Position numbers and translations under genes: made by a program
Notes under the pieces: generated by a model
What the model was told of the DNA's origin: nothing
Database searches by the model: none
The model's input: only the letters and a program-made list of their open reading frames with translations
From: Treponema sp.
GTDB lineage: Bacteria > Spirochaetota > Spirochaetia > Treponematales > Breznakiellaceae
Reading direction: 5' to 3'
Assembly: GCA_031256115.1 (NCBI GenBank)
Contig: JAIRRF010000099.1
Coordinates: 1-5,690, forward strand
Length of the DNA stretch: 5,690 nt
Shown: in pieces, positions 1 to 5,690 of the stretch
Layout of the letters: every line of letters begins with the position of its first letter
How positions within the stretch are numbered: position 1 is the first letter of the stretch

Positions 1-340
1 TTATAAGAACGGAGCAGATTTTATTCGATCCCTTGATATATCATCTCTGTTTTTATTTGTCTTGGTTCCGGAGATTTTTGCTTTTTCCGGAATTTTTATT
101 ATTGTTTTTATTGCCGGGAAAATTATAGAATACTTCCTAAAAGATATAATAAAAGGTTTAAATTTAAAAACCTTCGATAAAATTCTGGGACTCTTCCTTG
201 GTCTGTCGGAAGGCTTTGCCCTAATTGCGCTTTCTGTTTTTCTTTTAAAGATACAGCCCTTTTTCGATTCCGCTCCGCTTTTGGAGCAGAGTTTTCTGAC
301 CCGAATCCTCCTTCCATTGTTAGCGAGGTTCCATGTTTGA
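1..340 (+). CDS. CvpA-family membrane protein, 5'-truncated by the window edge
   Basis: The frame is open from base 2 to the TGA at 338-340, giving 112 visible residues; the true start lies upstream, so the TTG at 62 is not needed as a start. Two hydrophobic segments are visible: one beginning with SLFLFVLVPEIF and running on through a very hydrophobic Phe/Ile-rich stretch, and one around LGLFLGLSEGFALIALSVFLL. Between them is a basic, amphipathic stretch ending in LKTFDKILGLFLGLSEG. This resembles the CvpA (colicin V production) pattern of a hydrophobic segment, an amphipathic helix, a 'D+.LG...G...G' motif and a final membrane helix. The family is of integral inner-membrane proteins of poorly defined role, linked in some bacteria to colicin export or envelope homeostasis. 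The last 8 bases overlap the start of the next gene, so the two are probably translationally coupled. The family call is by pattern only; a generic multi-pass membrane protein is the alternative. Confidence 0.7.
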   Translation, partial: YKNGADFIRSLDISSLFLFVLVPEIFAFSGIFIIVFIAGKIIEYFLKDIIKGLNLKTFDKILGLFLGLSEGFALIALSVFLLKIQPFFDSAPLLEQSFLTRILLPLLARFHV

Positions 341-1664
341 AAATATCCTTCACCAGGAAAAAGTAGTTAACCAACTTAAAACAGATATTATTTCCGGAAC
401 CCTGGCTCCCTCAATTCTTTTTTCCGGTCCTGAATATTCCGGCAAAGGAACAACAGCATTGGAACTGGCCCGGGCGCTTTGCTGCGAAGAAGAATCCAGG
501 CAGTGCCGGTGGAATTGCAATTGCCCCTCCTGTATAAGGCACCGGAATCTGTTTTCCCCTGACATGCTGCTTCTGGGAAAACGGTGCTTTTTTGTAGAGA
601 TAGCCGCTTCTTCCGGGGCCTTTCTCCGAAATCCGGAAAATTCCGGTACCAAAATACTTTTTTTCCGTTCGGTTCGTAAACTCCTGGCCCGGTTTAACGA
701 TATTCTTTGGGAGGACGATCCTAAACTGGGAAAGTTAAAGACCCAGATTATTATTTTGGAAGATGAACTGGAAGAAGTGGAAAGCAGCGGTAAAGAAGGC
801 AGCCGTTTGGCGAAAAAATGCGAAAGCATTTCTAAAAAGGCGGCAAAACTTGAAACTGTAGGATTAGGAGAATTAATCTCAATTGCCCAAATACGCAGGG
901 CCGCATATTGGAGCCATCTGGTTCCATTGGGTAGACAAAAGTGCGTTATAATCGAGAATGCGGAAAATATGCTGGAGGGGGCAAAGAATTCCCTTCTAAA
1001 AATTCTGGAAGAGCCTCCGGAAAGTCTTACCCTCATATTAACCAGTTCCCGGCCCAATAGCCTTCTTCCCACAGTGCTTTCCCGGTTAAGGGAGTATCGC
1101 TTTATCAAACGGAGTCCGGAAGCGGAAACCGATGTGTTAAACAGGATCTTTCGTGAAAGTTCCGGAAAAAAACAGAGCCTGGAATCATATTTTACTTCGT
1201 TCCTCCCGGTAAAAAATGAAACCCTTTATGCGCTAGGGGCATATTTATTCTCCTCTGTTGCAGCAAAAGTGATTCGGGAACTTCACGGGAGAGGAAATAA
1301 AATTCCTGATCTTCTGGCAGATTTTGGTAAATTTTCGGCTCTCATTGCGGAAGCCGGAGGAGTGGGCCGCTCTGAGGTAAACAGTAAAGATGCTCTTGGA
1401 AAGATACTTGATATGGCGGAACATTTTGAAATTCCCGGTCTTTTTACAAAATTTTTGCAGCAATGCACAGGACTTGTTTCCGCCTGGCTCCAAGCAGGCA
1501 TGCCGGTTAGCGGTGCCAATTATGACGGCATTGAAAAAATAATCCTGGCAGATCGCTGGATGAAGAAATTAAATCGTTCCAGGACAGAAAACGATTCTTA
1601 TAACATAAGTCCGCCCATGGTATTGGAAAGGCTCTTTGAAGAATTAAAAAAAGGGATTATATGA
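333..1664 (+). CDS. holB: DNA polymerase III clamp-loader subunit, delta' (HolB)-like, with large insertion
   Basis: The 443-residue product is a clamp-loader AAA+ protein of the gamma/tau-delta' family, which helps load the beta sliding clamp at the replication fork. Order: N-terminal 'HQEKVVNQLK' helix (7-16), P-loop region GPEYSGKGT (32-40), a cysteine cluster suggesting a zinc module (C50/C51, C58, C62, C64, C67), sensor/helix region IAQIRRAAYW (184-193), KNSLLKILEEPPES (218-231), and LTSSRPNSLLPTVLSRL (236-252). The P-loop has Gly39 where Ser/Thr is expected. The Walker B acidic pair is replaced by IIENAENM (206-213), and the SRC motif reads SRL. These losses fit a non-ATPase delta' subunit better than gamma/tau. 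Residues about 84-183 are an insertion, partly charged and helical, making the protein roughly 100 residues longer than E. coli delta'. The ATG at 333 is preceded by GAGG (325-328) and overlaps the upstream stop. A divergent DnaX paralogue is the alternative. Confidence 0.82.
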   Translation: MFENILHQEKVVNQLKTDIISGTLAPSILFSGPEYSGKGTTALELARALCCEEESRQCRWNCNCPSCIRHRNLFSPDMLLLGKRCFFVEIAASSGAFLRNPENSGTKILFFRSVRKLLARFNDILWEDDPKLGKLKTQIIILEDELEEVESSGKEGSRLAKKCESISKKAAKLETVGLGELISIAQIRRAAYWSHLVPLGRQKCVIIENAENMLEGAKNSLLKILEEPPESLTLILTSSRPNSLLPTVLSRLREYRFIKRSPEAETDVLNRIFRESSGKKQSLESYFTSFLPVKNETLYALGAYLFSSVAAKVIRELHGRGNKIPDLLADFGKFSALIAEAGGVGRSEVNSKDALGKILDMAEHFEIPGLFTKFLQQCTGLVSAWLQAGMPVSGANYDGIEKIILADRWMKKLNRSRTENDSYNISPPMVLERLFEELKKGII

Positions 1665-1687
1665 GCCAGGGAACGGCGTACACATGA
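1661..1687 (+). other. eight-codon mini-ORF bridging two genes (possible translational coupler)
   Basis: An ATG at 1661 starts an ORF encoding MSQGTAYT that ends at the TGA 1685-1687. Its start overlaps the stop of the clamp-loader gene as ATGA (1661-1664), and its stop overlaps the histidine kinase start as ATGA (1684-1687). A good Shine-Dalgarno sequence, AAGGGA (1651-1656), lies 4 bases before the mini-ORF ATG. The kinase ATG has only AGGGA (1668-1672) at 11 bases, which is longer than ideal. Ribosomes ending the clamp-loader gene could therefore restart on the mini-ORF and again on the kinase. Whether the peptide is made, or the ATG is a chance occurrence, cannot be told from one sequence. 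Confidence 0.35.
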
Positions 1688-2955
1688 GGCAGATAATAAA
1701 ACGAGCTATGCAGAAAAACTGCAAACTTAGTTCCGTACAATTTCATGACCTTTTTCTTTCCATGGCTAATGATATCGACCGTCTGGAAACGGTTCTGGAT
1801 TCCCTTACAGAAGGGATCCTTGTCTGTGATTCGGATCACGATCTAATTATTGCCAATAAATTTTCTGAGCGTCTTTTACCTCTTTCCTCATGGGGAGAGG
1901 ACCCTGTCCATGTTTGGGCCCGTGTTCTTAACAGGGATATCGCCGCTTTTATTAAAGAGGTACTGCTTTCCGGCGACCGGGCGGATGGCAAAGAATTTGA
2001 AGCCGAAAATAAAGGAATCTCCCGGTTATTATCAATTAGTATCTTTCCTCTGGTTAAGGATTTTCAAATAACCGGATCCCTTATTCATGTGCATGATATA
2101 ACCGAGAAACGCCGAAAGGATGCAAGACTGCGGCAGGTTGAAAACCTGGCCAGCCTGACTACCCTGGCGGCGGGGGTTGCCCATGAGATTAAAAATCCCC
2201 TGGGTTCCATTTCCATACATAGCCAGCTTTTGCAAAAGGCTTTTGCCAAGAATGAAGAGCTTTATTTTCTGTCTCATCCGGAAGATAGGCCGGATCCAAA
2301 CTTTAGCAGCGGGGAAAAGGGGCCGGTTGCTTATTTTGCCATGTTCCACCGATATATGGAAGTAATCAACGAAGAGATTGAACGGCTTAACCACATTGTA
2401 GTGGATTTCCTTTTCGCCGTCCGCCCCATGACGTTGAATATAAAGAAAGCGAACTTTAATACCTTTATCCGGAATCTGTTGAATTTTACCAAATATGAAT
2501 TGGAAAAAGCCCAGGTAAATACCGTGCTGGAGTTGGATGAAAATCTGCCAATCCTGGATTTTGATGAACAGGTAATGAAGCAGGCTCTGCTTAATCTGAT
2601 TCAAAATGCCATGGCGGCAATGGAAAAGGGTGGAACCCTAACTATCAGGACAGAAAGGAAGGAAAACGAAGCGTTGATTAGTATAATTGATACCGGAGCG
2701 GGAATACCCGAGCGAAACCTGGCAAAAATATTTGAACCCTATTTTACTACCAAAGAAACCGGTACCGGACTAGGCTTAACCCTGGTATTGAAAATAATCA
2801 GGGAACACAGGGGAGATATGAACATTGCTTCCAAGGAAGGAGAAGGAAGCTGTTTTACTATTTCCCTTCCTTTACCGCAAAGAGAACATCGCTTTCTTTC
2901 TTCCGGAGAAGATGATGAACGTTTTGCCGTTCAGGTGCAGCCTTTACAAGAGTAG
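1684..2955 (+). CDS. atoS: soluble PAS-domain sensor histidine kinase (AtoS/NtrB type)
   Basis: The 423-residue protein autophosphorylates on histidine and passes the phosphate to a response regulator, almost certainly the one encoded next. A PAS domain spans about 30-140 (DRLETVLDSLTEGILVCD at its start, IHVHDITEKRRKD at its end). The HisKA domain follows with the H-box AAGVAHEIKNPLGS and phospho-accepting His167. The HATPase_c domain shows the N-box NLIQNAMAAM (Asn304/Asn308), G1 DTGAGIP (336-342), F-box IFEPYFTTK (349-357) and G2 GTGLGL (360-365). No signal peptide or membrane helix is visible, so it should sense a cytoplasmic cue. Between the H-box helix and RYMEVINEEIERLNHIV (223-239) is an insertion of about 30 residues (190-222). 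A 25-residue charged tail follows the ATPase domain. The ATG at 1684 is the first usable start after an in-frame stop at 1645; Met9 and Met27 are weaker choices. The symbol reflects similarity and does not imply acetoacetate metabolism. Confidence 0.92.
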   Translation: MRQIIKRAMQKNCKLSSVQFHDLFLSMANDIDRLETVLDSLTEGILVCDSDHDLIIANKFSERLLPLSSWGEDPVHVWARVLNRDIAAFIKEVLLSGDRADGKEFEAENKGISRLLSISIFPLVKDFQITGSLIHVHDITEKRRKDARLRQVENLASLTTLAAGVAHEIKNPLGSISIHSQLLQKAFAKNEELYFLSHPEDRPDPNFSSGEKGPVAYFAMFHRYMEVINEEIERLNHIVVDFLFAVRPMTLNIKKANFNTFIRNLLNFTKYELEKAQVNTVLELDENLPILDFDEQVMKQALLNLIQNAMAAMEKGGTLTIRTERKENEALISIIDTGAGIPERNLAKIFEPYFTTKETGTGLGLTLVLKIIREHRGDMNIASKEGEGSCFTISLPLPQREHRFLSSGEDDERFAVQVQPLQE

Positions 2956-2987
2956 CTCATACTGGAGCAGCACATTTAGGAGCTTGT

Positions 2988-4328
2988 ATGAAGTTTCGGC
3001 TTTTAATCGTAGACGATGAAAAGAACATTCGGGAAGGTCTGGCTGCATCTTTGGAAATGGACGGCTATGAGGTGGTTACCGCTCATGACGGCGTCGAAGG
3101 ATGGCGGCGTTTTGAAAAAGGGGATATCGACCTTGTTATTACTGATCTTAGGATGCCAGGTATGAGCGGCGATGAATTACAGGGAAAACTAGGCGCTGAA
3201 GCTCCCGGTCTTCCCGTGATTATTCTTACCGGTCACGGAACAATAGAAAACGCCGTGAAAGCCATGAGGAACGGCGCTTATGATTTTCTTACAAAGCCAG
3301 TCAACCTGGATCACCTTTCCATGTTGGTAAAAAGAGCCCTTGCAAATCATGAACTTTCTCTAAAACATAAAAATTTACTGGACGAACTGGCAAGAAACAA
3401 CCTGTTTAAAACCATGATTGGTTCCAGTGCAGCCATGCAGCATGTATTCGACACCATAAGCCGGGCCGCTCCATCCAAGGCATCGATCCTTATTACCGGT
3501 GAATCCGGGGTTGGGAAAGAGCTGGCGGCTGACGCTCTCCATGAACTATCCCCCCGGAAAGGGAAACCTTTTGTTAAAATTCATTGTGCCGCCATCCCTG
3601 AATCACTTATCGAAAGCGAACTTTTCGGCCATGAAAAGGGAGCATTTACAGGAGCTGTATCCCGCCGCCGGGGCCGTTTTGAACTGGCCCATGAAGGAAC
3701 TCTCTTCCTTGATGAAGTTGGAGAGATTGATCAAAATATCCAGATAAAATTACTGCGGGTTTTACAGGAAAGGAAATTTGAACGGGTAGGGGGGGAAGAG
3801 ACCATTGAGACGGATGTACGGATAATTGCCGCCACCAATAAAGATCTTAAGGCAGAAACTGAAAAAGGCGCTTTCAGGGAGGATCTTTACTTCCGCCTTA
3901 ACGTAATAAATATTCAAGTGCCCCCTTTACGGGAAAGAAAAGACGACCTTCCACTCCTAATAAATGTTTTCCTCCGGGAGTTTTCCAGGGAAAACGGCAA
4001 ACACATTGATGGTTTTGAAGAAAAAACCCGGGCGGTTTTGTATGGTTATGAGTGGCCCGGAAATGTGAGGGAACTCCGGAATTGCATAGAAAGCGCCGTG
4101 GTCATGGCAAAGGGAAACATCATTACCGAAGCGGATTTGCCTCCCAGTATCAGAACCAGAAGCGATAAAGAGTGGATCCGCATCCCCCTGGGAACAACTA
4201 TGGATGAATCGGAACAGATCATAATTAAGGATACCATGAGCTTCCTGAAGGGTAACAAGAGCAAAACAGCTGAAGTTTTGGGGATCGGCAGAAAAACTTT
4301 ACACAGGAAACTAAATGAGCTATTATAA
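2988..4328 (+). CDS. atoC: NtrC-family sigma54-dependent response regulator (AtoC type)
   Basis: The 446-residue protein is a complete bacterial enhancer-binding protein that remodels sigma54 RNA polymerase when phosphorylated. The receiver domain (about 3-120) has acidic Asp9/Asp10, phospho-acceptor Asp53 in [12 protein letters not shown], Thr81 and Lys103. The AAA+ domain (about 143-375) has Walker A GESGVGKE (171-178), the sigma54-contact loop GAFTGA (218-223), Walker [11 protein letters not shown] with Asp242/Glu243, arginine-finger candidates Arg297 and Arg303 in [11 protein letters not shown], and WPGNVREL (356-363) carrying sensor II. The C-terminus is a Fis-type helix-turn-helix (about 406-446, [21 protein letters not shown]). 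Every key residue is intact. The ATG has a strong AGGAG (2978-2982) at 5 bases and lies 32 bases after the kinase stop, so the two are co-transcribed partners. I see no sigma54 promoter (TGGC-N8-TTGC) in the window, so its targets lie elsewhere. Confidence 0.96.
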   Translation: MKFRLLIVDDEKNIREGLAASLEMDGYEVVTAHDGVEGWRRFEKGDIDLVITDLRMPGMSGDELQGKLGAEAPGLPVIILTGHGTIENAVKAMRNGAYDFLTKPVNLDHLSMLVKRALANHELSLKHKNLLDELARNNLFKTMIGSSAAMQHVFDTISRAAPSKASILITGESGVGKELAADALHELSPRKGKPFVKIHCAAIPESLIESELFGHEKGAFTGAVSRRRGRFELAHEGTLFLDEVGEIDQNIQIKLLRVLQERKFERVGGEETIETDVRIIAATNKDLKAETEKGAFREDLYFRLNVINIQVPPLRERKDDLPLLINVFLREFSRENGKHIDGFEEKTRAVLYGYEWPGNVRELRNCIESAVVMAKGNIITEADLPPSIRTRSDKEWIRIPLGTTMDESEQIIIKDTMSFLKGNKSKTAEVLGIGRKTLHRKLNELL

Positions 4329-4355
4329 ATTCAGCCGCACAAAGCAGAGGTTACC

Positions 4356-5447
4356 ATGACAATTTCCAAAAAAACCTTTGGTGTTCTTTCCGATGGACGG
4401 GAAGCGGAGCTCTTTACTTTGGAAGCAGGGGAACTATGTTTTTCTCTTTCCAGTTTTGGCGCCGCATGGACTTCCCTTTTTATGCCGGGCAAAACCGGGC
4501 GGGGCGATGTGCTTCTGGGTTTTTCATCCCTGGAAGGGTACTTCCACAATCCTGCTTTCTTTGGTTCTACCATAGGCCGTTTTGCCAACCGTGTGGGAAA
4601 CGGAACCTTTTCACTGGAGGGAAAACAGTATCAGTTGTATCAAAATGACGGCGCTAATTCTCTTCACGGGGGAAGGCTGGGTTTTGACAAAAAACTCTGG
4701 AAAGCTTTTCCCTATTCGGATTCCGGGGGAGTTTTTGTCCGTTTTGAACTGGACAGTCCCGATGGCGAAGAAGGTTATCCGGGCTCGCTTCGGGCTGCAG
4801 TTACCTACGGCCTATCCTTTAACAACGAAATCCTTGCGGACTACCGGGTATGGGTGGATGCGCCTTGTCCTGTAAATTTGACCAACCACGCATATTTTAA
4901 TCTGGCCGGGGAGGGTAACGGGGACATTTTTTGTCATGAATTGCTTCTCCATGCATCCTCCTATGTGGAAACCGGCTCCGATCTTATCCCAACAGGAAAA
5001 CTTATCCCTGTAAAGGGAACCCCCTTTGATTTTACCATGGCTAAACCCATAGGCCGGGACTATGGAGCGGCCTGCGGGGGCGATACGGAAGCAATTGGAA
5101 AAGGTTACGATCACTGTTTTGTTGTAAACGGAGAATCCGGTGATTCTTCCGGGGTAGAGTCACCGGAAAATAAACCGGTTTTAAGACCCTGTGCGGAAGT
5201 TTGGTACCCAAAAAGCGGTCGGAATTTTAAACTCAGTACTTCCCAACCCGGAGTTCAATTCTATTCGGGGAATTTTTTGGACGGAAAAGCCGGAAAAACA
5301 GGTTCCGTTTATCGGAAAAACACCGGTTTTTGTCTGGAAACCCAGCATTATCCCGATTCGCCGAACCAGAATGATTTTCCCTGTGCAATCTTTGGTCCGG
5401 GGAAATTTTACCATGAACAATCGATTTTTGCTTTTTCTTTTAAATAA
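4356..5447 (+). CDS. galM: aldose 1-epimerase (galactose mutarotase)
   Basis: The 363-residue enzyme interconverts alpha and beta anomers of hexoses such as galactose and glucose in the cytoplasm, feeding the Leloir pathway or glycolysis. The GalM hallmarks appear in order: GSTIGRFANRV with Arg79, NDGANSLHGG with His104, VNLTNHAYFNLAG with catalytic His178, GYDHCFV with Asp252, and CLETQHYPDSPNQ with catalytic base Glu328. There is no signal peptide. It is slightly longer than the usual 335-350 residues because of a loop at about 259-278, after the GYDHCFV strand; the DNA of that loop is palindromic. The ATG is preceded by AGAGG (4346-4350) at 5 bases and sits 27 bases after the regulator stop, so it is probably the last gene of the same operon. 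No other sugar gene is in view, so its substrate cannot be narrowed from context. Narrower sugar specificity within the GalM superfamily is possible. Confidence 0.94.
   Translation: MTISKKTFGVLSDGREAELFTLEAGELCFSLSSFGAAWTSLFMPGKTGRGDVLLGFSSLEGYFHNPAFFGSTIGRFANRVGNGTFSLEGKQYQLYQNDGANSLHGGRLGFDKKLWKAFPYSDSGGVFVRFELDSPDGEEGYPGSLRAAVTYGLSFNNEILADYRVWVDAPCPVNLTNHAYFNLAGEGNGDIFCHELLLHASSYVETGSDLIPTGKLIPVKGTPFDFTMAKPIGRDYGAACGGDTEAIGKGYDHCFVVNGESGDSSGVESPENKPVLRPCAEVWYPKSGRNFKLSTSQPGVQFYSGNFLDGKAGKTGSVYRKNTGFCLETQHYPDSPNQNDFPCAIFGPGKFYHEQSIFAFSFK
5136..5181. repeat. inverted repeat plus adjoining palindrome inside galM
   Basis: Two arms, TCCGGTGATTCT (5136-5147) and AGAGTCACCGGA (5156-5167), are reverse complements at 11 of 12 positions, the exception being a T opposite G (5144/5159). 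They enclose an 8-base loop. Five bases further on is a perfect 10-base palindrome, AAACCGGTTT (5172-5181). The region encodes residues about 261-276, a loop that seems longer than in typical aldose epimerases. No T-run follows on either strand, so it is not an obvious terminator. It may be a small palindromic repeat inserted in frame, or a chance product of CCGG-rich codon use. Confidence 0.5.
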
Positions 5448-5451
5448 AGAC

Positions 5452-5480
5452 TTGTAATATTTTTATGTATATGATACACT
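5452..5480 (+). promoter_or_regulatory. atpE promoter: putative sigma70 promoter for the V/A-ATPase operon
   Basis: A TTGTAA box (5452-5457, 4 of 6 to TTGACA) and a TACACT box (5475-5480, 4 of 6 to TATAAT) are separated by 17 bases. A TG at 5472-5473, one base before the -10, makes it an extended -10 (TGATACACT). The spacer is A/T-rich. Transcription would start near 5487, leaving a leader of about 34 bases before the ATG at 5521. It lies in the only gap over 35 bases in the window, where one housekeeping operon ends and another begins. This is by eye only. Confidence 0.5.
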
Positions 5481-5498
5481 TTTCTTGGAAAGCGTATC
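5473..5498. promoter_or_regulatory. imperfect inverted repeat over the predicted start site (possible operator or leader hairpin)
   Basis: Arms GATACACTTT (5473-5482) and AAAGCGTATC (5489-5498) pair at 9 of 10 positions (A5478 opposite C5493) around a 6-base loop, TCTTGG. The dyad centre, about 5485, falls within two bases of the predicted transcription start and its left arm covers the -10 box. That is a classic place for a repressor operator. No T-run follows (TTGATTAC), so it is unlikely to be an intrinsic terminator for galM. A random near-palindrome in an A/T-rich gap remains possible. Confidence 0.4.
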
Positions 5499-5520
5499 TT
5501 GATTACTTAAAGAGGAATCT

Positions 5521-5690
5521 ATGGACATACAACTTCAAGAACTTATTGACAAAATAAAAAAAGAAGGTATTGAGTCCGCTCAAACTGGTGCGGCAAAGCT
5601 CAAGACCGATGCGGAAGCGGAAGCAAAAGGCATAATTGAAGCGGCCCGGCGGGAAGCCGAGGCCATTATTGCTCAAGGTAATGCCGATGC
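5521..5690 (+). CDS. atpE: V/A-type ATP synthase subunit E, N-terminal part (3'-truncated by window edge)
   Basis: Fifty-six codons are visible, beginning MDIQLQELIDKIKKEG and continuing as an Ala/Glu/Lys-rich helix with repeated AEAEAK and RREAEAI patterns. This is the long N-terminal coiled coil of the peripheral-stalk subunit E of V/A-type ATPases (NtpE/AtpE), which with a partner subunit joins the catalytic head to the membrane sector. Spirochaetes commonly carry V/A-type rather than F-type enzymes. The ATG has AGAGG (5511-5515) at 5 bases. It is 73 bases after galM, with its own putative promoter, and E is often an early gene in such operons. The conserved C-terminal domain is outside the window. 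An F-type b-subunit is less likely because there is no N-terminal membrane helix. Confidence 0.82.
   Translation, partial: MDIQLQELIDKIKKEGIESAQTGAAKLKTDAEAEAKGIIEAARREAEAIIAQGNAD

Noticed and set aside
62..340. TTG at 62 as the start of the CvpA-like gene
   Set aside because: The same frame stays open to base 2 and the upstream residues continue the hydrophobic segment, so the gene begins before the window.
461..490. sigma54-like TGGC...TTGC sequence in the clamp-loader gene
   Set aside because: The GG and GC elements are 12 bases apart instead of the required 10, and the site is inside a coding region pointing into no gene start.
350..1108. 252-codon open frame on the minus strand opposite the clamp-loader gene
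   Set aside because: Its translation is Ser/Arg-rich with no recognisable motif. The opposite strand encodes a protein with clear clamp-loader motifs through the same bases, so this is a shadow frame.
1797..1839. Hairpin GGAT(T)CCCTT-ACAG-AAGGGATCC followed by GTGAT-TCGG-ATCAC within the kinase gene
   Set aside because: It encodes the conserved PAS start LDSLTEGILVCDSDH, no T-run follows and it is far from any gene boundary. It is best explained as coding sequence, though the 9-bp stem is fairly strong.
2032..2604. 190-codon open frame on the minus strand opposite the histidine kinase
   Set aside because: No family pattern is visible and it lies wholly under the conserved PAS/HisKA coding sequence of the kinase.
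5370..5441. Terminator at the end of galM, from the T-rich run at 5425-5441
   Set aside because: The T-rich run is coding (the final FAFSFK region) and is not preceded by a compact GC-rich stem; the best pairing, TTTCCC with GGGAAA, has a loop of about 20 bases.
5473..5498. Intrinsic terminator for the upstream operon
   Set aside because: The stem is A/T-rich with a mismatch and is followed by TTGATTAC rather than a T-run; an operator or leader hairpin fits better.

Overview
The window looks like a piece of a spirochaete chromosome, most likely Treponema or a close relative. The grounds are the gene order (CvpA-type membrane protein, clamp-loader delta'-like protein, AtoS/AtoC-type two-component pair, aldose 1-epimerase, then the start of a V/A-type ATPase operon) and the moderate, A/T-leaning base composition. 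From memory, Treponema pallidum has atoS/atoC beside cvpA-like and replication-like genes; I could not check this, so the genus is an inference. All recognisable genes lie on the + strand, packed tightly, with no insertion sequence, CRISPR array, tRNA or rRNA.

Layout. (i) 1-340 is the C-terminal part of a CvpA-family integral membrane protein; its 5' end lies outside the window. (ii) 333-1664 overlaps it by 8 bases and encodes a DNA polymerase III clamp-loader subunit of the delta'/HolB type, with degenerate ATPase motifs and a large charged insertion. (iii) 1661-1687 is an eight-codon ORF that joins this gene to the next through two ATGA stop/start overlaps. (iv) 1684-2955 is a soluble PAS-domain histidine kinase. 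(v) 2988-4328 is its NtrC-family, sigma54-dependent response regulator (receiver, AAA+ with GAFTGA, Fis-type HTH). (vi) 4356-5447 is a complete aldose 1-epimerase (galactose mutarotase) with all expected catalytic residues and a small palindrome-rich stretch inside the gene. (vii) 5448-5520 is the only intergenic gap of note. It holds a plausible sigma70 promoter and an imperfect inverted repeat over the predicted transcription start. (viii) 5521 to the end is the N-terminal coiled coil of V/A-type ATPase subunit E, presumably the first gene of an ATPase operon.

How they fit together. Genes (i) to (vi) have gaps of at most 32 bases or overlap, so they probably form one transcription unit whose promoter is upstream of the window. 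The kinase and regulator clearly work as a pair: the kinase senses a cytoplasmic signal and the regulator activates sigma54 promoters, none of which I could see here. The other genes have no evident functional link to the pair, and the operon looks like mixed housekeeping genes. I see no complete novel system. The most interesting points are the lineage-type insertions in the delta' and kinase proteins, the mini-ORF coupling, the palindromes in galM and the possible operator before the ATPase operon.
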